From: Paracoccaceae bacterium | GTDB taxonomy: Bacteria > Pseudomonadota > Alphaproteobacteria > Rhodobacterales > Rhodobacteraceae | Direction: 5' to 3' | Assembly (NCBI GenBank): GCA_028284605.1 | Contig: JANQRL010000047.1 | Coordinates: 124,001 to 188,000 of the forward strand | Length of the DNA: 64,000 nucleotides | Part shown: in pieces, positions 18,128 through 25,514 of the stretch | How positions within the stretch are numbered: the first letter of the stretch is position 1 | Layout of the letters: every line of letters begins with the position of its first letter | Made by a program: the position numbers and the translations under genes | Notes under the pieces: model-generated | Databases searched by the model: none | What the model saw: only the letters and a program-made list of their open reading frames with translations | Told to the model about the DNA's origin: nothing

Positions 18128-18644
18128 GGTCACCGTCAGTGAGGCCGGCCCGCGCGGCATGGTCACGATCCGGGGCGACCTTGGGGAGATCGGCCGGATC
18201 GTGGCCGGGATCGCCGGGACGGCGGTTCCGGCCACCGGCCGGGTGGAGAGCGCCGGCGCGCGGGCCTTTGCCTGGATGTCGCCGGACGAGGCGCTGCTGA
18301 TGTTGCCGCCGGACGAACTGGCGGAGGTTCTGGGCGCCCTCAATGCCGCGCTGGCCGAGCACCATGCGCTCGCTGTGGATGTCTCCGACGCCCGGGTGAT
18401 CTTCCGGCTCAACGGGCCGGGATGGCGCGATGTGCTGGCCCGGCTCACCCCGGCCGATCTGCGGCCCGCCGCGTTCGGCGCCGGCGTCTTTCGCCGCACC
18501 CGTCTCGCCCAGGTGGCCGCGGCGTTCTGGCTGCCGGAGGCGCAGGTGGCCGAGCTGCTCTGCTTTCGGTCGGTCGGGGACTATGTCCGCGATCTTTTGG
18601 AGAACGCGGCGGCGGCCGGGCCGATTGGCCCGCGGCCTGACTGA
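18120..18644 (+). CDS. soxG: sarcosine oxidase subunit gamma
   Basis: This 174-aa gamma subunit is related to GcvT C-terminal modules (VDVSDARVIFRLNGPGWRDVL, FRSVGDYVRDLLENA). It completes the heterotetramer and ends the operon; no gene for formaldehyde or folate handling follows. It overlaps soxA by eight bases. Confidence 0.92.
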   Translation: MSEVTVSEAGPRGMVTIRGDLGEIGRIVAGIAGTAVPATGRVESAGARAFAWMSPDEALLMLPPDELAEVLGALNAALAEHHALAVDVSDARVIFRLNGPGWRDVLARLTPADLRPAAFGAGVFRRTRLAQVAAAFWLPEAQVAELLCFRSVGDYVRDLLENAAAAGPIGPRPD

Positions 18645-18699
18645 CGGTGCTGGACCTGCGGCCCGGCGCCGCCTAGACTCCGCACAAAACGGGCAGACC

Positions 18700-19725
18700 A
18701 TGCGCATCACCTCCGTCACACCGATGAAGAACGAGGCCCCCTTCCTCCTGGAATGGGTCGCGTATCACCGTTTGATCGGGGTCAACGACATCCTTGTGGT
18801 TAGCAACGACTGCACCGACGGCACCGACCAGATGCTCGAACGGCTCGACGAGATGGGGCTGGTCCGGCACTACGCCAACCCGACCGCGATCACCGGCTCG
18901 CCCAAGCATCACCTCCAGATGATCCGCTACATCAACGCCCTGCCGCGGCTCCGGCGCTCCGACTGGGTGGCGAGTTTCGACGTGGACGAATACATCTGCG
19001 TGAAGGCGGGGCAGGGGCGGCTCGCGGACCTCTTCGAGGCGGTTCCGGACGCCAACATGATCGTCATGAACCAGCGCAATTTCGGCTCCGGCGGGCGCGA
19101 CCGGTTCGAGGACCGATTGCTGATCGATCAGTTCCACCATGCCTGGGCCACGACCGGACCCTATCACCGGCGCATCGACCGGCGCGGGACAAAGACGCTC
19201 ACCCACCGGTCGTCCAAGCCGAAGGAATGGCACAACCATTCGCCGATCTTCCATCCCCGCGATGTCGGCGGCGTGCGCTGCGTCAATGGCAGCGGCGCCG
19301 TGCTGAGTGACCAGGATTTCACAAAGGATATCAAGAGCCTGACGGCGCCGCACTACGGGTTCGATCTGATCCAGCTCAACCATTACGTGCTGAAGTCGAC
19401 CGAGGCGTTCCTGCTGAAATCGGCCCGCGGCAATGCCAATCACGCCGATGCGGAATACGATTTCGGCTATTGGCGGCTCTACGATCACAATGATGCCGAG
19501 GATGCGAGCATCGACCGCTGGAGCGCCGATGTGGCGGCCTATCGCGACGAGTTGCTAAGCGATCCGGAACTGGGCCGGCTGCACCGCGCCGCGGTCGATG
19601 GCGCCCGGGCACAGATCGAGGAATTGCGGCAGAGCCCGCAGGCCCAGACGCTCTTTCAGCAGGTCGGCCGCTTTCGGCGGCGTCATCCGGTTGGTGGCGC
19701 GGAGCCTGCGACCGCCGCGCCCTAG
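18700..19725 (+). CDS. glycosyltransferase family 2-like protein (DxD)
   Basis: This 341-aa protein starts with a GT-A fold (TPMKNEAPFLLEWVAYHRL, SNDCTDGTDQML). Its DVDEY at residues 94-98 is the metal-binding DxD motif. The ATG at 18700 gives the same N-terminus as two paralogues at 20528-21526 and 21527-22921. It likely transfers a sugar to a surface glycan; donor and acceptor are unknown. It converges on the sulfotransferase gene with a four-base 3' overlap. Confidence 0.85.
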   Translation: MRITSVTPMKNEAPFLLEWVAYHRLIGVNDILVVSNDCTDGTDQMLERLDEMGLVRHYANPTAITGSPKHHLQMIRYINALPRLRRSDWVASFDVDEYICVKAGQGRLADLFEAVPDANMIVMNQRNFGSGGRDRFEDRLLIDQFHHAWATTGPYHRRIDRRGTKTLTHRSSKPKEWHNHSPIFHPRDVGGVRCVNGSGAVLSDQDFTKDIKSLTAPHYGFDLIQLNHYVLKSTEAFLLKSARGNANHADAEYDFGYWRLYDHNDAEDASIDRWSADVAAYRDELLSDPELGRLHRAAVDGARAQIEELRQSPQAQTLFQQVGRFRRRHPVGGAEPATAAP

Positions 19726-20531
19726 CCGGCGGCCGCGGCGAGATCCGCCTCGGGCCGGCACTCTTCGACCCAGCGCATATCCTCGGCATAGCCGAGGGTG
19801 ATCAGGGCGGCGCCGAACTCGGCGGCATAAAGCTCCGCCACCTCCCGCGGCAGCCGTTCGCGCCATTGCGCCACGGCGCCGGACTTCACATGCGCCTTCA
19901 CCAGCCCCTTGCGCGCCGCCGGATCGGCGAGCCCGCCAAAGAGTGCGTGGCGCCAGTAATACTCCGTCACCTCATCGGGCCCGAAGCCGGTGACCCCGGC
20001 CCGGTCGAGGGCGGCGCGAAACATTGTGCAATCGGTGTCGGTCACCAGGGTCTCGAACCGCAGATCGATGGCATGCCGGTGGCCATAGGGCCAGGCCAGC
20101 ATCTCCGCGACGGTCTCGGCATGTTTGCCGCGCATCTCGAAGAGGAGCTGTTCGACGCGGGTCGGCAAGGCGCGGATCGCCTCCTGATAGCTGCGCCCGC
20201 CGAAAGCCCGGCGCGGGCGAGCGAGCCACTTCTCGTTGCCGGTCTTGGCGGTCAGGTGGTAGCGCTGGCCGGACAGGAGCACGTCGCGGGGGTCGCGGAT
20301 GACATGGACCGCGCGGACATCCGCCCGGTCCAGAAAGCCGGCGGGGAAGTGCGAGGCCCAGTTGACGCAGAGCGCGGGGCCGGCGCCGGGTATCTCCTCG
20401 ACCGAAGACGGCCGGTTCATCCGGACCACCGGATAGCCCCGGTCGGACGCATAGCGATGAAAGGTGCGGCGCATCCAGACCGTGCCGGTCTTGTGATGCG
20501 TTCCCACCGCCATGATCCGCGGTGCAGTCAT
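19722..20531 (-). CDS. sulfotransferase family protein
   Basis: This 269-aa protein has both PAPS-binding motifs: THHKTGTVWM at residues 11-20 (5'-phosphosulfate loop) and RDPRDVLLS at 79-87 (3'-phosphate site). KSGAVAQWRERLP matches the late substrate/cofactor segment. It overlaps the neighbouring glycosyltransferase by four bases (ATGA). Together they could make a sulfated glycan; this is inference from context. Confidence 0.87.
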   Translation of the reverse strand: MTAPRIMAVGTHHKTGTVWMRRTFHRYASDRGYPVVRMNRPSSVEEIPGAGPALCVNWASHFPAGFLDRADVRAVHVIRDPRDVLLSGQRYHLTAKTGNEKWLARPRRAFGGRSYQEAIRALPTRVEQLLFEMRGKHAETVAEMLAWPYGHRHAIDLRFETLVTDTDCTMFRAALDRAGVTGFGPDEVTEYYWRHALFGGLADPAARKGLVKAHVKSGAVAQWRERLPREVAELYAAEFGAALITLGYAEDMRWVEECRPEADLAAAAG

Positions 20532-21526
20532 TTGGCGGCCGCTTCCGCCGCGGCCGGCTCCGGCCAGGTGCCGGTGTCGACGAATGTGCGGTACTCCGCG
20601 ACCTGAAACTGATAGTCCAGCACCCGGCGGGTGCAGTCGGCGCAGGCCCGCATCAGGGCGGCGAGGTCAGCATCCTTCAGCCATTCCTCGACGATCGGGC
20701 GGATGCCGGCGGTGGGGATCGTGGCGTCGGGCAGGGTGTTGATGTCGTATTTGCCCCAGTACCCCATATCGATCCGGTCTTTGTTCTTGGAATTGGCCGT
20801 GCCGCGCAGGCGCTTGAGCAGGAAGTCCTCGCGGCTCTTGATCGCGTAGTGATTGACCTGGGCGAGGGAGTAGCCGACCGTCTCGGGCCGCGAGCGCCAG
20901 CCCTTGGCGAGGATGTGCGATCCGACGCGCTTGCCGTCGCCGTTGACCCAGACGATGCTCTCGGGATCGATCTTCTCGACCTTGCGAAATCTCGGCCGGT
21001 GGACGCCGAAATAGTCGAACCTGGCCGGCTGGAAGAGCGTCTTGAAGCCCCAGACCAGGCCGTTCTCGGGCGTTTCGAAGCTGGAGCCGCGGGTGAACCG
21101 TTCGGTGATCAGGTCGTCGGACATGTGGGCGTGCCCGTTCGATCCCATCAGCCGCCAGTTCAGCGAGATCGCATGGGCCCCGGGGCAGGCATCGATCAGG
21201 GCCTGGACAGAGCGGTCGCCGGTATGGACGTTCAGGAACTCGTCGGCGTCGATGACCAGCACCCAGTCGGCCGACCTGACCCACTCCATCCGGTTGGCGC
21301 GGGAATAGGCGGCGCGCTGCGGGTCCATGCGGGGCCCGAGCGGATTGTCGAAATGCCGGATCACCCCCATCTGGTCGAGCCGGTTCAGGATCAGGTTGGT
21401 CCCGTCGGTGCAGTCGTTGGAGAAGATGCAGAACTCCTCGATCCCGATCGAGCGGTGATAGGCCAGCCATTCGAGCAGGTACGGCCCCTCGTTCTTCATC
21501 GTCGAGACCAGGACGATGCGGGTCAT
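20528..21526 (-). CDS. glycosyltransferase family 2-like protein (DxD)
   Basis: This 332-aa GT-A enzyme has STMKNEGPYLLEWLAYHRS, SNDCTDGT and DADEF near residues 93-97. It starts directly after the stop of the larger glycosyltransferase and overlaps the sulfotransferase start, so the three leftward genes form one operon. It is close in its N-terminal half to both other paralogues. Confidence 0.87.
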   Translation of the reverse strand: MTRIVLVSTMKNEGPYLLEWLAYHRSIGIEEFCIFSNDCTDGTNLILNRLDQMGVIRHFDNPLGPRMDPQRAAYSRANRMEWVRSADWVLVIDADEFLNVHTGDRSVQALIDACPGAHAISLNWRLMGSNGHAHMSDDLITERFTRGSSFETPENGLVWGFKTLFQPARFDYFGVHRPRFRKVEKIDPESIVWVNGDGKRVGSHILAKGWRSRPETVGYSLAQVNHYAIKSREDFLLKRLRGTANSKNKDRIDMGYWGKYDINTLPDATIPTAGIRPIVEEWLKDADLAALMRACADCTRRVLDYQFQVAEYRTFVDTGTWPEPAAAEAAAK

Positions 21527-22921
21527 CTAATCCTCCGTCCCGGTGCGGGTGTCGTCCGGTTTGCTGTCGTCAGCGGCTTCGCTCGCCGCCGCCGCGGCGA
21601 GCCGCATCTTCTGGGCACGTTCCTGGAGCAGCGGCACGCCGAGCGCGCGCGCCTCGGGCGTGTTCATGAACGGATTGTCCGTGAGCGTCATCGCCTCTTC
21701 GGTCCGGGCCTCGCGCGCCTCGGGATCGGCGGTTCTGGCGGGCGCCACCCCGGCGGCCTGCATCAGCGCCGAGCGGGTCTCGCCCTTCTTGGCGGTCTGG
21801 GTCTGGGCGATCATCTTGGCGATGGTCTTGTCGGGCACGCCCTGGGCCTGCATCTCCTTGACCTTCTCCTGCCATTTCTTCGGCAGGTGCTGGATGAAGA
21901 GCACCTCGTCGAGCTGGTCGATCGAGGTCCCGGAGGCGGCCTTCAGCTCGTCGAGCCAGGTCTTGTAGTCCGGCGTGCCGCGCAGCTTTTCGACCTTCGC
22001 GGCATGGTAGGCCAGGGCCTCGTCCTGGAGCTGGCGCATCACCGGGTCCGAGAGGATCTCCGCCATCTTCTTTTTGGTGCCGCGGGCGTGGCGCAGGGCG
22101 TTCGTCGCCTCGATCTCGTTGCGGTCGAAGAGCGCGAAATAGGCGGCGTTGTACTTGTCTTCCTTGTTGTTGACATTGCCGCGCATGCGCCGCAGCAGAT
22201 AGGCTTCGTAGCTCTTGACCGCGTAGTGGTTCAGCTCGGCGAGCTTGTAGCCCAGGGTCGGCTTCGTCGAGCGCCAGCCGGAGAGCGAGAATTCGTCCGG
22301 CATCTTCTGGCCCGAACCGTTGACCCAGATCTGATCGAACATCAGCTTGGCATTGGCCGGCTCCTGCCTGGCCTTCTTGATCGAGGGGCGGTGGATCCCG
22401 AGCTTGATGTCGCGATAGGGCTTGAAGAGCGTCTTGACCCCCCAGCCCTTCTTGAACTGATCCGGCGCCGCCTTGGTATAGCTTTCGATGACAAGTCCCG
22501 GATTCCATTCCGTAATCCCACTCGATCCGAAAAAGCGCCAGGTGATCGCCATGGCCTGCGCCTCGGGCGGGATACGCGCTGCCAGATCGCGGATCGTGCC
22601 GCGGCCGCACTTGATCGACAGGAACTCGTCGGCGTCCATCACCAGGACCCACTCGCTGTCCATCACCTGCCGGTTGGCAGTCGCGAGGCTGAGCGCGTTG
22701 GGCTGCGGGCGCTTGCCGTCGGGGACATCGTTGCGGAAATGCCGGACCCAGCCCATCTCCTGGAGCCGGATCAGCATGTCGTCGGTGCCGTCGGAGCAGT
22801 CGTTGGTGTAGACGCAGATATTGTCGAAGCCGATATGGCGGTGATAGGCGACCCATTCGACCAGCGAATGGCCCTCATCCTTCATCATCGACAGGATCGT
22901 GTAGCTGTGCCTGGGGCTCAT
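21527..22921 (-). CDS. glycosyltransferase family 2-like protein with C-terminal extension
   Basis: This 464-aa protein is read from the ATG at 22921, chosen because the paralogue-like sequence begins nine residues later (ILSMMKDEGHSLVEW) and GGGGAAG lies upstream. An in-frame start at 23053 would add 44 unlike residues. DADEF is at 96-100. After about residue 300 it has a charged, helix-rich extension of some 160 residues (KKMAEILSD, LPKKWQEKVKEMQAQG) absent from the two shorter paralogues. The extension may hold a partner-binding or membrane-surface role. Confidence 0.85.
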   Translation of the reverse strand: MSPRHSYTILSMMKDEGHSLVEWVAYHRHIGFDNICVYTNDCSDGTDDMLIRLQEMGWVRHFRNDVPDGKRPQPNALSLATANRQVMDSEWVLVMDADEFLSIKCGRGTIRDLAARIPPEAQAMAITWRFFGSSGITEWNPGLVIESYTKAAPDQFKKGWGVKTLFKPYRDIKLGIHRPSIKKARQEPANAKLMFDQIWVNGSGQKMPDEFSLSGWRSTKPTLGYKLAELNHYAVKSYEAYLLRRMRGNVNNKEDKYNAAYFALFDRNEIEATNALRHARGTKKKMAEILSDPVMRQLQDEALAYHAAKVEKLRGTPDYKTWLDELKAASGTSIDQLDEVLFIQHLPKKWQEKVKEMQAQGVPDKTIAKMIAQTQTAKKGETRSALMQAAGVAPARTADPEAREARTEEAMTLTDNPFMNTPEARALGVPLLQERAQKMRLAAAAASEAADDSKPDDTRTGTED

Positions 22922-23119
22922 GCGGGGCTTCCCCGGCGCGGGTCCGTACTCATACTCGGCATGCGCAATCCGCCTTGCTCCGGCCCCGAGGACCGCTCGT
23001 TTCGCCTCTGACGGCCGGCTGCCGCCGGCCCAGCCGTTTGTCCGGCTCTGCATCGCGCAGCATAACTAAGATGCCGTGAAAGTCCACCGACCTGCCGACC
23101 CGGGTGTCGCCGATCGTCC

Positions 23120-23149
23120 TTGACGACAGGGCGGGAAACGCTTTGTTAC
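23120..23149 (+). promoter_or_regulatory. candidate promoter of sodB
   Basis: TTGACG at 23120-23125 and a weak -10 (TTGTTA, 23143-23148) are 17 bases apart, about 40 bases before the sodB start. The -35 is good; the -10 is poor, as is common in this group. Confidence 0.4.
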
Positions 23150-23187
23150 GAGGCGACCACCAGCCCAACCAAGAGGGGGATTTTCCC

Positions 23188-23787
23188 ATGGCTTTCGACC
23201 TTCCCGACCTGCCCTATGCCCATGACGCGCTCGCCGATAGCGGCATGTCGAAGGAGACGCTGGAATACCACCATGACCTGCACCACAAAGCCTATGTCGA
23301 CAACGGCAACAAACTGATCGCCGGCACCGAATGGGACGGCAAGTCGCTCGAGGAGATCATCGTGGGCACCTACGATGCCGGTGCGGTGGCCCAGAACGGC
23401 ATTTTCAACAACATCAGCCAGCTTTGGAACCACAACCAGTTCTGGGAGATGATGGGCCCGGGCGCGAGTGCGATGCCCGGAGAGCTGGAGGCCGCGCTGA
23501 CCGAGAGCTTCGGCTCGGTCGACGAGTTCAAGGCGCAGTTCTCGGCCGCGGGCGCGGGTCAGTTCGGCTCCGGCTGGTGCTGGCTGGTGAAGGACAGTGA
23601 CGGGTCGCTCAAGGTCACCAAGACCGAGAACGGCGTCAATCCGCTCTGCTTCGGCCAGACCGCGCTTCTGGGCTGCGATGTGTGGGAGCACAGCTACTAC
23701 ATCGATTTCCGCAACAAGCGGCCGGCCTATCTGACGAACTTCCTCGACAACCTGGTGAACTGGGAAAACGTCGCGAGCCGGATGTAG
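23188..23787 (+). CDS. sodB: superoxide dismutase, Fe-type signature
   Basis: This 199-aa dismutase has metal ligands H28 (EYHHDLHHKAYV), the histidine of LWNHNQFW, and the Asp and His of DVWEHSYY. A glutamine in NNISQLWNH corresponds to the active-site Gln of iron enzymes rather than the GGHINH of Mn enzymes, so Fe (or cambialistic) is favoured. The ATG at 23188 has AAGAGGGGG upstream. It is divergent from the glycosyltransferase operon. Confidence 0.93.
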   Translation: MAFDLPDLPYAHDALADSGMSKETLEYHHDLHHKAYVDNGNKLIAGTEWDGKSLEEIIVGTYDAGAVAQNGIFNNISQLWNHNQFWEMMGPGASAMPGELEAALTESFGSVDEFKAQFSAAGAGQFGSGWCWLVKDSDGSLKVTKTENGVNPLCFGQTALLGCDVWEHSYYIDFRNKRPAYLTNFLDNLVNWENVASRM

Positions 23788-23903
23788 CGCGCCCGTGGCG
23801 CCGCCGATCTCCGGACTGGCGATCGCCGCCTCGCACGCTGCGCCTTGCAGGGTGGCCGGCACGGTGCCGCGAAGCGACGCCGTACCGGCCGGTGGAATGC
23901 AAG

Positions 23904-23972
23904 GTACCCGCCCGACACGCACTCGTTAATGGGGATCGGAGTGGTGACAGAAACCACGTGCCGGGCGGGTAC
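23904..23972 (+). ncRNA. candidate structured RNA or cis-element downstream of sodB
   Basis: A 16-base arm at 23904-23919 (GTACCCGCCCGACACG) pairs with 23957-23972 with one mismatch. The 37-base interior can form CACTC/GAGTG (23920-23924 with 23939-23943) or the overlapping GTGGT/ACCAC (23941-23945 with 23953-23957), so the two inner stems exclude each other. No known riboswitch class was recognised. It could be the sodB 3' end or a leader of the LytTR gene. Confidence 0.4.
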
Positions 23973-24032
23973 TGACAGAGGGTGGCGATATGCGCGCGGT
24001 TTCGGAAGGCCACAATCATGAGTTTAAGGAAT

Positions 24033-24071
24033 CACGTCATGAACACCGTGGCCGCGTGTTCATGTGACGTG
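24033..24071. repeat. hairpin/inverted repeat upstream of LytTR gene
   Basis: CACGTCATGAACAC (24033-24046) pairs with GTGTTCATGTGACGTG (24056-24071) apart from a two-base bulge, around a nine-base loop. It could be an operator or an RNA hairpin for the downstream regulator. Confidence 0.5.
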
Positions 24072-24307
24072 AAATGGCCGACAATCCGTCGCCTTCGACG
24101 GTATTGGTTTCGCGCCGGGGTGGGAATCGGCCGGTCGCTGAAACCCTCCCTGCAAAAAGTGAAAATAGACTAAAATTGTTTGCATTTGAGCGGCTTGCGG
24201 ACCGTTCCCACAGCAGTCTCCGGGACCGGAGCCGGGCTGGCGCCAGCGCGCGGCTTGACCGGTGCCGCAAGAAACCCCAGTTCTGGCGCAACTCAGGAGT
24301 GAGGATT

Positions 24308-25279
24308 GTGACAAGACCAGTGAACCGCTTTACGGCGGAGTTAACAGTTTACACGGCCAATCTGCGTCGGACTCACTTCACCATCCGAGAACTGGCGGCC
24401 TGCATCTATTCGCGGCACTTCTTCGCGCTGCTGGCGATGTTCGTTGCGCTGATGGTGGTCAGCGATCCGGTGATGCTGCGCGGCGTGGTGCCGTTCGAAG
24501 GGCTGATCCTGTTCTGGCTCGGGATCAGCCTGCTCTATCTGAGCTTGCTGCTGCTGGTGCTGACGCTCATTGCCGCGCTCTCGACGATCTGGACCTCGCT
24601 GGTGGTCTACCTGCCGCTTATCGGCGTCGTGAACGTGTTGATCTGCTCGTTTGTCGGCGACATTCTGGTGACCTATCTGCGCGACGGCACCTTCGCCCTC
24701 GGGTTTCGGCCGGCGAACGAGATGATCGCCTATTTTGTCGTCGCGCAGATCTTCGAGACGCTCTATTTCCTGTTCGTCTATCCGCTGATCCGGATCGACT
24801 ACAGGGACAGCGACCTGCACCTGCACCCGGAGCGCCGACTCTCGGTCGTCGAGGCCCTGGCCGGTCGAGAGGCGGCGCCGTCCGAAGTCGGGGCCGCTGA
24901 GGACGACGACGCCGAGGAGGCCGAGGCGCCGGCCCGGCTGATCCATGTCGCCGGTGTGGCGATCGCGCCGGGCACCATCCGCTGGATCCGCGCCGAGGAG
25001 CATTTCGTCCGGATCCGGCATGACAGCAACACCGAGTTCCTCCGCGCCCGACTTCAGGACGTGGTGGCGCAGCTGCCGCCCGATCTCGGCTATCGGCTGC
25101 ATCGGTCCTACTGGGTGGCGCGCGACGCGATCACCCGGATCGCCAGCGAATCCGGCGTGCTGGAAGTGACGACAAACGATGGCGAGACCTTCACAGTGGC
25201 CCAGACCCGGCGCCGGGACTTCCTCGACTGGGCGCAGACCGCTGGGCTCACGGTGGGCAATAGCGGCCGTCCTGCCTGA
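24308..25279 (+). CDS. membrane-anchored LytTR-domain transcription regulator
   Basis: This 323-aa protein has about four membrane helices in the first 170 residues, an acidic linker (EDDDAEEAEAPAR) and a C-terminal LytTR DNA-binding domain. The LytTR segments are IRWIRAEEHFVRI, LQDVVAQLPP and YRLHRSYWV. The GTG at 24308 is chosen because AGGAG lies nine bases upstream; the longer frame from 24074 has no such site and lies in the structured gap. No sensor kinase is nearby, so sensing may be by the membrane part itself. Targets are unknown. Confidence 0.8.
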   Translation: MTRPVNRFTAELTVYTANLRRTHFTIRELAACIYSRHFFALLAMFVALMVVSDPVMLRGVVPFEGLILFWLGISLLYLSLLLLVLTLIAALSTIWTSLVVYLPLIGVVNVLICSFVGDILVTYLRDGTFALGFRPANEMIAYFVVAQIFETLYFLFVYPLIRIDYRDSDLHLHPERRLSVVEALAGREAAPSEVGAAEDDDAEEAEAPARLIHVAGVAIAPGTIRWIRAEEHFVRIRHDSNTEFLRARLQDVVAQLPPDLGYRLHRSYWVARDAITRIASESGVLEVTTNDGETFTVAQTRRRDFLDWAQTAGLTVGNSGRPA

Positions 25280-25468
25280 GGCCCCGGTGCCGGCGGATGC
25301 GCGACGCGCCGCGTCTCCCGCGCGGTGCGGGCCGCCCGGACCGCGATGCGCCCGGCCTCAGTATCGGCCCATGTCAAGACGGTGGAGATCGCCAGGCGTC
25401 GCGGCGGCCGTTCGAGCCGGAGCACCGGTTGGATTGGGTCCGCGCCGGCCCTTTCAAGGCACCACGGA

Positions 25469-25496
25469 GAAAGGGCGCCGCTCCGGGCGCCCTTTC
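25469..25496. terminator. bidirectional terminator between convergent genes
   Basis: An 11-bp perfect stem (GAAAGGGCGCC, 25469-25479, with 25486-25496) has a six-base loop. It carries A's on one side and T's on the other, and lies between the ends of the LytTR gene and the 726-aa gene. Confidence 0.75.
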
Positions 25497-25514
25497 CGGT
25501 TCATGGGCGAAGGT

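Larger units (their letters stand above)
23788..24307. other. 520-base gap with structured inverted repeats
   Basis: No convincing gene is present; short open frames here lack ribosome sites. It holds a long inverted repeat at 23904-23972 and a hairpin at 24033-24071, listed separately. An A/T-rich stretch near 24151-24185, with TAAAAT at 24171-24176, could be a -10 region for the LytTR gene. Confidence 0.5.

Noticed and set aside
20522-23011. Very long plus-strand open frame across the glycosyltransferase genes
   Set aside because: It is antisense to three genes with clear DxD and PAPS motifs, and reflects high GC that removes stop codons.
23982-24173. 63-codon open frame before the LytTR gene
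   Set aside because: It has no ribosome site, spans a hairpin and gives no recognisable protein.
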